DNA from: Parabacteroides sp. PFB2-10
Lineage (GTDB): Bacteria > Bacteroidota > Bacteroidia > Bacteroidales > Tannerellaceae
Direction of reading: 5' to 3'
DNA: 64,000 bases
Assembly (NCBI RefSeq): GCF_029893085.1
Contig: NZ_JARXWI010000007.1
Span: 154,805-218,804, forward strand
Made by a program: the position numbers and the translations under genes. Of the stretch, positions 35,002-44,483 are shown one piece after another (positions within the stretch are counted from its first letter, which is position 1; the number at the start of each line of letters is the position of its first letter). Under the pieces are notes generated by a model. The model did not search any database. It was not told where the DNA came from and saw nothing but the letters and a program-made list of their open reading frames with translations.

Positions 35002-37317
35002 TTATTCTGTTTTAATTGTCTCCGCGGGGTTGGTACGGGCCGCTTTGTAGATGCGCCAGCCGACACAGAGGAGGATGGTCAATGCCATAAAAAGGGCAAT
35101 AGCAACGTATATCCACCAGTCAATGGAGGCCTGCATCACGTAGGATTCTATCCAACGCTTCATAATCAAGTAGCCTATCGGGAAGGCTATCCCCATCGCC
35201 AGACAGAGGAGCAACATATATTTCTTCCAGATCATTCCGAAGATCGTTTGTATATCAGCACCGTTCACCTTACGGATAGCAATCTCTTTCCGACGCTTCT
35301 CGCAATCGAGTGTCACCAATGAGAACAAACCGAAAAGGGAGATAAGGATGCAAATCACCGAAATAAAGTCGAGGATGCGGATCAACGCATTTTCGGATGC
35401 CAGCATTTTGTCGTATTCTTCCTCCATATTTGTAATCGAAAAGGATTGAATGGTCGGATTGGCAGCTATGATATCACCGATTTGCTGTTTACATTCTTTC
35501 CATGAGCCAGGGGCATATTGAAACAAAACCGAAAAAGAAGAAGGACCGCCATAACTCGTATCAAACCCGAATAACATGGAGTATATCGGTTCTGTCGGAG
35601 ATGCAATAAAAAAATCTTGTATAACGCCGGCAATAATCTTTCCCGAATCCCACTCAATCATCTTACCTACAGGATTTTCCAACCTCATAGCTTTTACCGC
35701 CGTTTCATTGATCAGGACATGTTGCGCATCTCCATCGTCAGGTATACTGCCGGCAATTAGTTTGAATCCATAAAAATCGAAATAGGCACGACTACAATCG
35801 TAAAGATGAAAGGTTACATTCGGTGCTGCTTCCTGCTTCCCCTCCCATTGGCTTATCGACATGGAAATGTTTGCAGTTACGGGTAGTAAAGGAGGCTCTT
35901 TGCCGGCATAGACTTCGGTAATACAAGGCTTCTGTTTCAGTTGATCCGTGAATGCCTCCAAACCCGGATATACTCTGGCTACCGCCCGGTTTTCGCGTGC
36001 GATTCCCATCTCTACCGTGCGCAGATGGTGGATTTGTTTCATAAGAACGACCGAACAAAAGATAATACCGATAGAAATAATAAGCTGACACAGAATACCT
36101 ATCTGTTGGAAAGACCTCTTTCCTCTTCCCTTGCGTCCTCCTTTCATCATCTGATCAAGGCTGGTTTTCCGGAAATAATAGATGGGGATTAGGGAAACAA
36201 GGAAAAAGACCAGAGATAATAGGATGGAATAGGTTAGCGCTTCCAAATAGATAGAAAACCTATTGGCCGTTATTTCTGAGACATCTTTAAACAAAGGGAA
36301 TAAGATTTCTATACATATCATGCCAATGAATATCGCCCCAAAAAGCGTCAAGAAGTATTCTACGGAGAACAACCATAACAGGTTCAGGTTGGAAGAACCA
36401 CAAACCTTACGCAGTCCCAATTCACGGGAGCGAATATTGATACGGATTAGAAACAGATTCAGGTAGTTAAACAGGGCGCAGATCACCAACAGCCCTCCTG
36501 CAATAGCAAACCACACCAGGTGATTAAAGTGAAAGGATGTCTCCCTGATTGGCTTTTCATAACGTATTTTATTGATAGGAGTTATCAGAAGATCTTTATA
36601 AACAGATCCTTCCGCGTAGTGAATTTCCAATTGTTCCAGTTTTTCCCGGAACGCTTCCACATCGACCCCCTCTTTTATTTTTATAAAAGTATACCAGGCC
36701 ATGAAGCCCCACTCTGCTAAAAGCCTGTCGGACATAACTGTTTCAAAAGGCATATTGCTATGCCCTGGCCAGTCTTTCAGTATCGCAACAATCGTTTTCT
36801 CATTATTTCCGCCCGTTAATAATGTCTTGCCCAGAGGATCTTCATGAGGGAATAAACGCTTAGCAAACTGTTCGGTGATAGCAATATTGTCTGATTTTTC
36901 GATCAGGAAATCATCGGTTCCTTTCAATATTTGCATAGGGAATATCTGTAAGAATTGCTTATTAGTCACAAAGCAGAAAGGCGTTAATTCCTCATTGTTG
37001 TGATTATAGCTATACTCAGAATATCTGCAATTGCCACTTGTTTCTACCTCCGGGAAATTATTTCTTAGATATTCCGCCAGAGGATAGGGTGTTTGTTGGC
37101 TCACGCCACTGGAGTGGTGTCCAGAAAACTGTCGCACCATATAGATCCGCTCCGCATCTTGGTGGAAAGCATCATACGTCAATTCATACCGGATCCAGAT
37201 CGAAGCCAATACAAAGCAGGCAAAACCGACAGCCAATCCGACAATACTGATGATAGATTGTGTTTTATAACGTAGAAGATTTCGCCAGGCAACTTTGATG
37301 TAGTGCAGTAATATCAT
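35002..37317 (-). CDS. FtsX/MacB-type ABC permease 6 of the array (subfamily B)
   Basis: 771 residues with the eight-TM, two-periplasmic-domain layout. The first FtsX motif is SRELGLRKVCGSSN; the second is KEIAIRKVNGADIQTIFGM. Its last 144 residues differ from those of permease 5 at only one position (Thr for Ala in NPAETIKTE), and its first 62 at only three positions. The middle, including both periplasmic domains, is much more divergent. This points to recent duplication with divergent selection, or to gene conversion of the ends. ATP hydrolysis must be supplied by a separate ATPase, as no Walker motif is present. It is 14 bases after permease 5. Confidence 0.9.
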   Translation of the reverse strand: MILLHYIKVAWRNLLRYKTQSIISIVGLAVGFACFVLASIWIRYELTYDAFHQDAERIYMVRQFSGHHSSGVSQQTPYPLAEYLRNNFPEVETSGNCRYSEYSYNHNNEELTPFCFVTNKQFLQIFPMQILKGTDDFLIEKSDNIAITEQFAKRLFPHEDPLGKTLLTGGNNEKTIVAILKDWPGHSNMPFETVMSDRLLAEWGFMAWYTFIKIKEGVDVEAFREKLEQLEIHYAEGSVYKDLLITPINKIRYEKPIRETSFHFNHLVWFAIAGGLLVICALFNYLNLFLIRINIRSRELGLRKVCGSSNLNLLWLFSVEYFLTLFGAIFIGMICIEILFPLFKDVSEITANRFSIYLEALTYSILLSLVFFLVSLIPIYYFRKTSLDQMMKGGRKGRGKRSFQQIGILCQLIISIGIIFCSVVLMKQIHHLRTVEMGIARENRAVARVYPGLEAFTDQLKQKPCITEVYAGKEPPLLPVTANISMSISQWEGKQEAAPNVTFHLYDCSRAYFDFYGFKLIAGSIPDDGDAQHVLINETAVKAMRLENPVGKMIEWDSGKIIAGVIQDFFIASPTEPIYSMLFGFDTSYGGPSSFSVLFQYAPGSWKECKQQIGDIIAANPTIQSFSITNMEEEYDKMLASENALIRILDFISVICILISLFGLFSLVTLDCEKRRKEIAIRKVNGADIQTIFGMIWKKYMLLLCLAMGIAFPIGYLIMKRWIESYVMQASIDWWIYVAIALFMALTILLCVGWRIYKAARTNPAETIKTE

Positions 37318-37331
37318 GGTTCGTTCTATTT

Positions 37332-39638
37332 TTATTCCGTTTTAATCGCTTCCGCGGGGTTGGTACGAGCCGCTTTATAGATGCGCCAGCCGACACAGAG
37401 GAGGATGGTCAATGCCATAAAAAGGGCAATAGCAACGTATATCCACCAGTCAATGGAGGCCTGCATCACGTAGGATTCTATCCAGCGCTTCATAATCAAG
37501 TAGCCTATTGGGAAGGCTATCCCCATCGCCAGACAGAGGAGCAACATATATTTCTTCCAGATCATTCCGAAGATCGTTTGTATATCAGCACCGTTCACCT
37601 TACGGATAGCAATCTCTTTCCGACGTTTCTCGCAATCGAGTGTCACCAATGAGAACAAACCGAAAAGAGAGATAAGGATGCAAATCACCGAAATAAAGTC
37701 GAGAATGCGGATCAATGCGTTTTCGGATGCCAGCATTTTGTCGTATTCTTCCTCCATATTTGTAATCATAGAGAACCAGCTCGTTTGGTTTTTTATTATA
37801 ACATCATCGATTTGCTGTTTGCATTCTTTCCATTTCCCTTCGCTGTATTTGAGCAAAATAATTTGTCCACCATAGTCCTTTTTCCTAAAATGGAATAGCA
37901 TAGGTTGTATAGGTTCTGTAGGCGATGAGATAAAGAAATCCTGCACAACACCTGTTATTACCGGACCCGATTCGCTCATGATACTCTTACCGACAGGGTC
38001 ATCCATACCCAACGCCTTTGCCGCCGATTCGTTGATAAGTACCTTTTTCTCTTCTCCATCTTCGGGCATACTGCCGGCGATCAGTTTGAATCCGTAATAA
38101 TCAAAATAGGCATGACTGCAATCAATTTGGCGAAGTGTGACATCCGATGCCCCCTCCTGTCTTCCTTCCCATTGGTTGATTGATAGATGCGCACTACCAA
38201 AGCTGGGTACCAAAGGTTCCTCCATTCCTCCATATATCTCCGTAATAGTGGGTATTTGTGCAAGGAGATCTTTCAGCTCTGCTACCGGAGGGGAAGTACG
38301 GACAACCGCCCGGTTTTCGCGTGCAATTCCCATTTCTGCCGTGCGCAAATGGTGGACTTGCTTGATAAGAACGACCGAACAAAAGATAATACCGATGGAT
38401 ATAACAAGCTGGCACAGAATACCTGCCTGTTGAAAACCTCTTCTGTCTCCCCCTTTCTTCCCTCCTTTCACCATCTGATGGAGGCTGTGGCGACGAAAAT
38501 AATAGATCGGGAGAAGAGATACAAGAAAGGACAAAAGAGCGATAACGGCAGAATATCCAATAGCCTCCAAGTAAATGGAGAGGCGGCTCGTATTTATCTC
38601 AGATATCTCTTTGAAAAACGGGAGTATTAACTCCAGCAATGTCAACCCTAACAAAATCGCCCAAAAGAGAGTAAATAAAAACTCTACTGAGAAGAGCCAG
38701 AGCAAATGCCGGTTGGAAGAGCCGCAAACCTTGCGTAATCCCAGTTCCCGAGAGCGAATACGCATACGGGTAACAAATAGGTTTAGGTAATTAAACAGCG
38801 CACAGAGCACCAATAATCCCCCCGCAATGGCAAACCATATCAGATGATTGAAATGCAACGCTGTCTCCTTAAAGGGATTTTCATAACGTATTTTACTAAT
38901 TGGGGTCATCTTCAATCCTTTGTAGACCGAGTTGTCACCCGGGTGGATAACTAACTCCTCCAGTTTCTGCCGGAAAGCTTCCACATCGACCCCCTCGTGC
39001 AATTTTATAAAGGTATGCCAGCTCGTATAGCCCCAGCTTGACTCACTCCAGACGGGACTTACCATATCAAAAGAGAAGTTGCTATGCATCGGCCAGTTTT
39101 TCACTACTGCAACGATCGTTTTCTCTTCTCTGGATACGTTTAATGTCTTTCCTATCGGACTCTCTTTACCATAGATTTTTTTTGCTATTCGCTCCGTAAT
39201 GGCAATATTATCTGCTTTGTCTATCAAGAAATCCTCTGTCCCTTCTACTATCTGAATCGGAAACATCTGGAGAAACTTCTTTCCTGCACCTAAAGTATAA
39301 GTATCCTGAAGTGAATTGCCTAATTGATACTTGTCCAATCCATACTGGCAGTTAGCTGCCAATTCTACCTCCGGCAAATTATTTTCCAGATACTCTGCCA
39401 GAGGGAAAGTGGTATATTGGGACAACCCACCCGGGGAATGTTCAGACAGCTTACGCACCATATAGATCCGTTCCGTATCTTGGTGAAAAGTATCATACGT
39501 CAATTCATACCGGATCCAGATCGAAGCCAATACAAAGCAGGCAAAACCGACAGCCAATCCGACAATGCTGATGATAGATTGTGTTTTATAGCGTAGTAGA
39601 TTTCGCCAGGCAACTTTGATATAGTGTGGTAGTATCAT
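37332..39638 (-). CDS. FtsX/MacB-type ABC permease 5 of the array (subfamily B)
   Basis: 768 residues, sister of permease 6. It begins MILPHYIKVAWRNLLRYK and has the FtsX motifs SRELGLRKVCGSSNRH and KEIAIRKVNGADIQT. The two periplasmic domains at about 55-270 and 455-600 are where it departs most from its sister; for example NQWEGRQEGASDVTLRQID replaces SQWEGKQEAAPNVTFHLYD. Its C-terminal coding region (37332 to about 37765) matches that of permease 6 with about a dozen base differences over roughly 430 bases, mostly silent. It is 17 bases after permease 4. Confidence 0.9.
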   Translation of the reverse strand: MILPHYIKVAWRNLLRYKTQSIISIVGLAVGFACFVLASIWIRYELTYDTFHQDTERIYMVRKLSEHSPGGLSQYTTFPLAEYLENNLPEVELAANCQYGLDKYQLGNSLQDTYTLGAGKKFLQMFPIQIVEGTEDFLIDKADNIAITERIAKKIYGKESPIGKTLNVSREEKTIVAVVKNWPMHSNFSFDMVSPVWSESSWGYTSWHTFIKLHEGVDVEAFRQKLEELVIHPGDNSVYKGLKMTPISKIRYENPFKETALHFNHLIWFAIAGGLLVLCALFNYLNLFVTRMRIRSRELGLRKVCGSSNRHLLWLFSVEFLFTLFWAILLGLTLLELILPFFKEISEINTSRLSIYLEAIGYSAVIALLSFLVSLLPIYYFRRHSLHQMVKGGKKGGDRRGFQQAGILCQLVISIGIIFCSVVLIKQVHHLRTAEMGIARENRAVVRTSPPVAELKDLLAQIPTITEIYGGMEEPLVPSFGSAHLSINQWEGRQEGASDVTLRQIDCSHAYFDYYGFKLIAGSMPEDGEEKKVLINESAAKALGMDDPVGKSIMSESGPVITGVVQDFFISSPTEPIQPMLFHFRKKDYGGQIILLKYSEGKWKECKQQIDDVIIKNQTSWFSMITNMEEEYDKMLASENALIRILDFISVICILISLFGLFSLVTLDCEKRRKEIAIRKVNGADIQTIFGMIWKKYMLLLCLAMGIAFPIGYLIMKRWIESYVMQASIDWWIYVAIALFMALTILLCVGWRIYKAARTNPAEAIKTE

Positions 39639-39655
39639 TTCTTATATGTTGTTCT

Positions 39656-42067
39656 TTATTCCGATTTAACCGCCTCCGCCGGGTTTATCCGGGCTGCTTT
39701 CCTTACCTGCTGGAAGATTGAAAGGATAACAATGGCTGAAGTCAACAGGAAAACAAGGACAAACATACCCACAGAAAGAGAGACATGGTAGGCATAGGTT
39801 TCTAGCCAACGCTTCATCAGTATATATCCGAAAGAGAGGGCAAAGGTATTTCCGATAATAGCCAAAACAAGGTATTCGCGGAAGAATATCTGCATAATAT
39901 GGGCAACGCCCGCTCCATTCACCTTGCGGATAGCTATTTCTTTCTTTCGCTGTTCGGTAGAGAGGGATACCAGGGAATAGATGCCGAAAGAAGATATCAG
40001 GATACAGAGAAAGGCAAGCAGACTAAACAGGGTAAAGATCACCTTCTCCGGTTTATTAAAGGTGTCGACAAGGGCAGAGAGTTCGATAAACCGCTTGTCG
40101 ATATTCACCTCATTGCGGTTTACCCGCCCGGTCACCTGTTCGATATGCGCCATCACCTCTTTCTTTTTGCCCGGTTGATAACGCACATATATATAATGTG
40201 CCGGGAAATTTCTTATCTCTTTCTCTGTCAATAATTGGAAGAACACCGGTTGGATCGGATATTGGAAAGGACAATAGTAATAGTCATTGACAACACCACA
40301 CACCCGGGTCACTTCCGTATTTGTGATATGCTGAGGCGTCAACATCGGACGCTCGGTCAGATCCTGATAGCCCAGTTCGTTGAATCCCTTCTCGTTGACC
40401 AGGTAGTTGCGGCTGTTCTCGCCCGTCAGCCAGTCGCCACGTTGCAACTTTATACCAAAGAGATCAAAGAAGTCTTCATCCACAAACATCAGGTTCCATT
40501 CTTTCAGGTTCGCCATATCCGCTTCGGAGAAAACAAATTTCTGAGTGATCATGCTGCCGTAATAGTCGCCCATTTCTGTCAACACCGCACTGTTCACGGC
40601 CGTATAGGTCACCTTTTCCACCGCCGGATGATTCAATAGTTCCGGTTTTAAGGTCGACAGGTTCTCCTCATAAGCGGTCGAAAAGCCCATATCTATTTGA
40701 ATAACGTTCTCATAATCCAATCCCCTGTCGGTAAACAAAACAAAGCGAAGCTGCTGAAACAGCACAATGCTACTCAGGAAAAACAGGGAGCCTATAAATA
40801 TCTGCCCTACGATCAAGCCCTTCTTCAGTATCACCGGGTTAGCTGTTTGCCTGCGGATCATGTGGCGGATGGGGAAATAGCAGAGAACAGAAAAGACAAC
40901 CGCACTGATAATCATATAAAAGAAAGTATTCGAAAAGAATGGAACACGCTTGATCGACTGGTTTACCCCTTCATAAATCCCATAATCATTCCAGGCGGTG
41001 TAGTCGCGGTAATAGGGAAAGAGTATCTCTATAAAGCAATAGGTCAGCATAAAACCCAATACCATCGGCAGGAATAGTTCTATCCAACCCTTCAACATCA
41101 TATTGCGGGGCGAAGCGCCAAAGCTCTGGTGCGTCAGGTTCTTGCGCTGTTTTCGTTGTTGCTGTCCGATGAAAAGGACTAAGATATTCAACAGAGAACT
41201 CACAAACGCCATCAATCCCGCCAGAGCTAATATGCCGATATTACGGATACGGTTCTCCAGTTCCGAATGGGTTGTGAGGTGTGCCTCGGCAGCCGAACGC
41301 AAACGGATCACCCAGTTTGCTGCCTCTTCCAGCTTTCCTCTTCGTGTCTCTGCCTGACTCTTATAGGCATTCAATTTATCATGTACCCTGTCGACAGAGG
41401 CATCTTCCCGCAAGCGCACATAAACCGTTGCCCGGTTTACATAACTCTGCGGATCAGGGTGTATCGTCTGCAACACAATATACTGGAAACGAATCTCGGT
41501 ATGGGGCGGATAATCTTTCACCACCCCGACAATCACCGGTTGCCAATTCTCTCTGAGTGGCAACACCTGCCCCACACAATTTACAGAGCCATAGAAGCGC
41601 CGCGCAAGGCTCTCGGTAATAACAACCGACTGCCCATCGGGAGCTACACCCTGGTAAGTACCGCTCAGGAACTCAGACATGAAAACATCAAAGAACTCGC
41701 GGTCGGCAAAAAGGCCATATAAAGAGACCACATCTCCTTTCCAGTTCAGCTTTGCCCAGGTCGTAGAGAAGGTTGCTTTTGCCTCTATCTCCGGCAGAAG
41801 GGTAAAGAGTTGCTCGCGGTCGGCCAGGTTCAACTGGTTCAACTCCGAAGGCATGCCGTTTGCCTTCTTGCCGATTCCGGTAGTCGTCAGACAATAGAGA
41901 CGGTCACTTTCCGGATGAAACGTGTCGAAGTTATGTTCCCACCAATACCAGTAGCCCCCGAAAACAAATGCAGTGAAACCCAATGCCAAGCCAACAATAC
42001 TTACGATCGATTGCATTTTATACCGGATCATCTCCCGGTAACTGGTTTTAATGTAGTGTAGTAACAT
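39656..42067 (-). CDS. FtsX/MacB-type ABC permease 4 of the array (subfamily C)
   Basis: 803 residues, starting MLLHYIKTSYREMIRYKMQS, almost identical over the first ~28 residues to permease 3 and then quickly diverging (GFTAFVFGGYWYWWEH). The first FtsX motif is degenerate (RKNLTHQSFGASPRN in place of the REFGMKKVFGA type); the C-terminal one is intact (KEIAIRKVNGAGVAHIMQ). The first periplasmic domain contains the usual VITESLARRFYG segment found in MacB-like domains. It is 11 bases after permease 3. Confidence 0.9.
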   Translation of the reverse strand: MLLHYIKTSYREMIRYKMQSIVSIVGLALGFTAFVFGGYWYWWEHNFDTFHPESDRLYCLTTTGIGKKANGMPSELNQLNLADREQLFTLLPEIEAKATFSTTWAKLNWKGDVVSLYGLFADREFFDVFMSEFLSGTYQGVAPDGQSVVITESLARRFYGSVNCVGQVLPLRENWQPVIVGVVKDYPPHTEIRFQYIVLQTIHPDPQSYVNRATVYVRLREDASVDRVHDKLNAYKSQAETRRGKLEEAANWVIRLRSAAEAHLTTHSELENRIRNIGILALAGLMAFVSSLLNILVLFIGQQQRKQRKNLTHQSFGASPRNMMLKGWIELFLPMVLGFMLTYCFIEILFPYYRDYTAWNDYGIYEGVNQSIKRVPFFSNTFFYMIISAVVFSVLCYFPIRHMIRRQTANPVILKKGLIVGQIFIGSLFFLSSIVLFQQLRFVLFTDRGLDYENVIQIDMGFSTAYEENLSTLKPELLNHPAVEKVTYTAVNSAVLTEMGDYYGSMITQKFVFSEADMANLKEWNLMFVDEDFFDLFGIKLQRGDWLTGENSRNYLVNEKGFNELGYQDLTERPMLTPQHITNTEVTRVCGVVNDYYYCPFQYPIQPVFFQLLTEKEIRNFPAHYIYVRYQPGKKKEVMAHIEQVTGRVNRNEVNIDKRFIELSALVDTFNKPEKVIFTLFSLLAFLCILISSFGIYSLVSLSTEQRKKEIAIRKVNGAGVAHIMQIFFREYLVLAIIGNTFALSFGYILMKRWLETYAYHVSLSVGMFVLVFLLTSAIVILSIFQQVRKAARINPAEAVKSE

Positions 42068-42078
42068 ATTCTTAATAA

Positions 42079-44466
42079 TTATTCTGCTTTAACAACTTCT
42101 GCCGGATTGGCCTTGGCTGCTTTTAGTGTTTGGAAAAGTATGGTTATACCTATCAATAGTATTGTGATAAAGAATACAGATAAAAATAGCCCGGCAGACA
42201 GCGATGCCTTGTAGGGATATTGCTGTAACCACTGCTGGATAAACAGCCATGCCAGGGGTATGAAAATAATATTGGCCATACAGGCAATCAGTAAATATTC
42301 CTTTAAGAACATACGTATGATGGTTGAAGTGGACGCGCCCATCACTTTGCGAATAGCGATCTCTTTCCGGCGTTGCCCTATATTGCTATGGGAAATAGAA
42401 TAGATACCAAACAATGAAATAAGCGTACACAAGACAGCAAGTAGTGTAAACAGGTTCAAACTGGTATCTTCCGCCTTGTTTAATTCCATGAATATCTCTT
42501 CCATTGTCATAACCGGACTTTCAGAGTCTCCCTGCTGAGCATGCTTTTTAAACACCTCTTTTATCTGCTTTATAGCCTCCTGCTCCCTGCCCTCCTCTAC
42601 CCGGGCGTAATAGGTGTAACCATACCATTTTCCGGAACTGCGCACTATGACTTGTGGAAATATAGGATTACGGAGGCTTGCCGCATGATAATCTTTGACA
42701 ATCCCCACTATCTCCACCTCTTCCGTTCCAAAAGTTCCATCGGAACGAACACTACCATTAAACACATTCAGTTTCTTTCCGATAGGATTATCAAAGCCTA
42801 ATGTCCGAACGGCTTCTTCATTAACAACAGCGTTAGCCCCATACATCCTGCCAATCGGGTCTGTATCCTTGACAAAACGTCCCTCTTTCAGCGTGATGCC
42901 AAATGCATCTAAAAACTCTTCACCCACAGACAATATCTGGAAATTGGGTGCATAATTCTCCGGTTGCCCTTCCCAAGTGATTTTATTTTCTAAATAGGGG
43001 TCATGCCTCATTGAAAATGACCCGCCGTTTGACAGGTGTTTTACAATCGACAACGAGGCAACTTCACGTGTAATGGCTTCCCTGTTTCTTGCCCCCATCT
43101 GGAAATAAACAAGATCTTTTTTATTAAATCCCAAATCCTTGACCTGCATAAACGAAATCTGTCTTCCAACGACAAAAACTGAGAAAAGGAAAAACACACA
43201 AATGCCTACCTGTAAGGTCAAGCTTGTTTTCCGAAGATTAGCTTTGTAGAATCTTTGCCGGTCTCCACTTAACACAAACCTTGTTTTGGATATAAAACGG
43301 GAAAGAAAAGGGAGGCACACAGCGACGATAATAACCCAACTATAAAGAGATATCCACAGAAGCGTAGTGAATGAGCTTTTGCGGTCCAAAGGGATCTCCA
43401 ATATTTTTTCGAAAAGAGGTGAAGTAAGTTCCAAAAGACAAGCAGCCAGGAATACACCCAATAACACCTGTATAGATATTTCTATAAACAGTTGCATCAA
43501 CAACGCCTTTTTATCCGCCCCCACAGCCGAACGTGTTTTCACCTCTTTTGTGCGTTGATAGGTTCGGTTGAATAAAAGGTTGATAAAATTAAAGAAGACA
43601 CTTAGAAGCAATAATAAACCGGTGATAAGGAATGTCTGTATGTAATGCATATTAAAAGAGATGTCGCTCCCAAATGTATGGCGGATATCCTTCATGGCAA
43701 CTAATTGAATGCGGATAGCCTCATTATAACCCTTGTCAATCATATAGTTGGCTATCTTTCGTTCGAAAGCTTTGACATCAGTCTTTTCATGCAAAAGAAG
43801 GAATATGCGTGCATTCAGTAATATCCATTGTTTCTCCTCCGGCATTTTTTCTATAAAACTGCGACCTAACTCATCCAATTCATATATATTATGCTGAAAT
43901 CGAGAGTTCTCCGGCGCATCTTCAACGACAGAGACAATCGTGAGTACATCCCTATAGGCGTTACGCAACACCTTCCCTACTGCCTCCTCGGGCGTATTAA
44001 AATGTTTCCGGGCAAACGACTCCGTAACAACTATCTCATCCACTCCCTGCAAGAGATTCTCTTCCCTTCCACAAATGACTCTCCGGGGGAAAAACAGGAA
44101 GTGGCTCTCATCAACAAACTCCTCATTGCAATCTGACAGGGTTTCATCCATATAGCGTATAGTCGAACTATATCTCATATATATCTGCGTGGTTTCTTTT
44201 ACCTCCGGGAACTCCTGTTTCAATCTCTGGGCAAGAATCAATGGCAACTCCTCCGTCCGCTTCCCGGTCTGCAGATCCAAACCGCCGACCATATAGATTT
44301 GTTGGGACTGCGGGTAGAAATTATCATAGGATGTTTCATAACTCCACCAATACCAGCCGTATGTAAAACTAACAATTCCTATCGCCAACCCGACAATACT
44401 TACGATCGACTGCGTTTTATACCGGATCATCTCACGGTAGCTGGTTTTAATATAGTGTAGTAGCAT
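42079..44466 (-). CDS. FtsX/MacB-type ABC permease 3 of the array (subfamily C)
   Basis: 795 residues, starting MLLHYIKTSYREMIRYKTQSIVSIVGLAIG. The first FtsX motif is TKEVKTRSAVGADKKALL, a variant lacking the REFG(M/L)(K/R)K core; the second is KEIAIRKVMGASTSTIIRM, with Met for the Asn present in most others. The MacB-like segment VVTESFARKHFNTPEEAVG lies in the first periplasmic domain. In both C members the first FtsX motif is altered while the second is kept, which may mean the two halves are no longer equivalent in coupling to the ATPase. It is 17 bases after permease 2. Confidence 0.9.
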   Translation of the reverse strand: MLLHYIKTSYREMIRYKTQSIVSIVGLAIGIVSFTYGWYWWSYETSYDNFYPQSQQIYMVGGLDLQTGKRTEELPLILAQRLKQEFPEVKETTQIYMRYSSTIRYMDETLSDCNEEFVDESHFLFFPRRVICGREENLLQGVDEIVVTESFARKHFNTPEEAVGKVLRNAYRDVLTIVSVVEDAPENSRFQHNIYELDELGRSFIEKMPEEKQWILLNARIFLLLHEKTDVKAFERKIANYMIDKGYNEAIRIQLVAMKDIRHTFGSDISFNMHYIQTFLITGLLLLLSVFFNFINLLFNRTYQRTKEVKTRSAVGADKKALLMQLFIEISIQVLLGVFLAACLLELTSPLFEKILEIPLDRKSSFTTLLWISLYSWVIIVAVCLPFLSRFISKTRFVLSGDRQRFYKANLRKTSLTLQVGICVFFLFSVFVVGRQISFMQVKDLGFNKKDLVYFQMGARNREAITREVASLSIVKHLSNGGSFSMRHDPYLENKITWEGQPENYAPNFQILSVGEEFLDAFGITLKEGRFVKDTDPIGRMYGANAVVNEEAVRTLGFDNPIGKKLNVFNGSVRSDGTFGTEEVEIVGIVKDYHAASLRNPIFPQVIVRSSGKWYGYTYYARVEEGREQEAIKQIKEVFKKHAQQGDSESPVMTMEEIFMELNKAEDTSLNLFTLLAVLCTLISLFGIYSISHSNIGQRRKEIAIRKVMGASTSTIIRMFLKEYLLIACMANIIFIPLAWLFIQQWLQQYPYKASLSAGLFLSVFFITILLIGITILFQTLKAAKANPAEVVKAE

Positions 44467-44483
44467 ATTTTGTATCTTAATTA

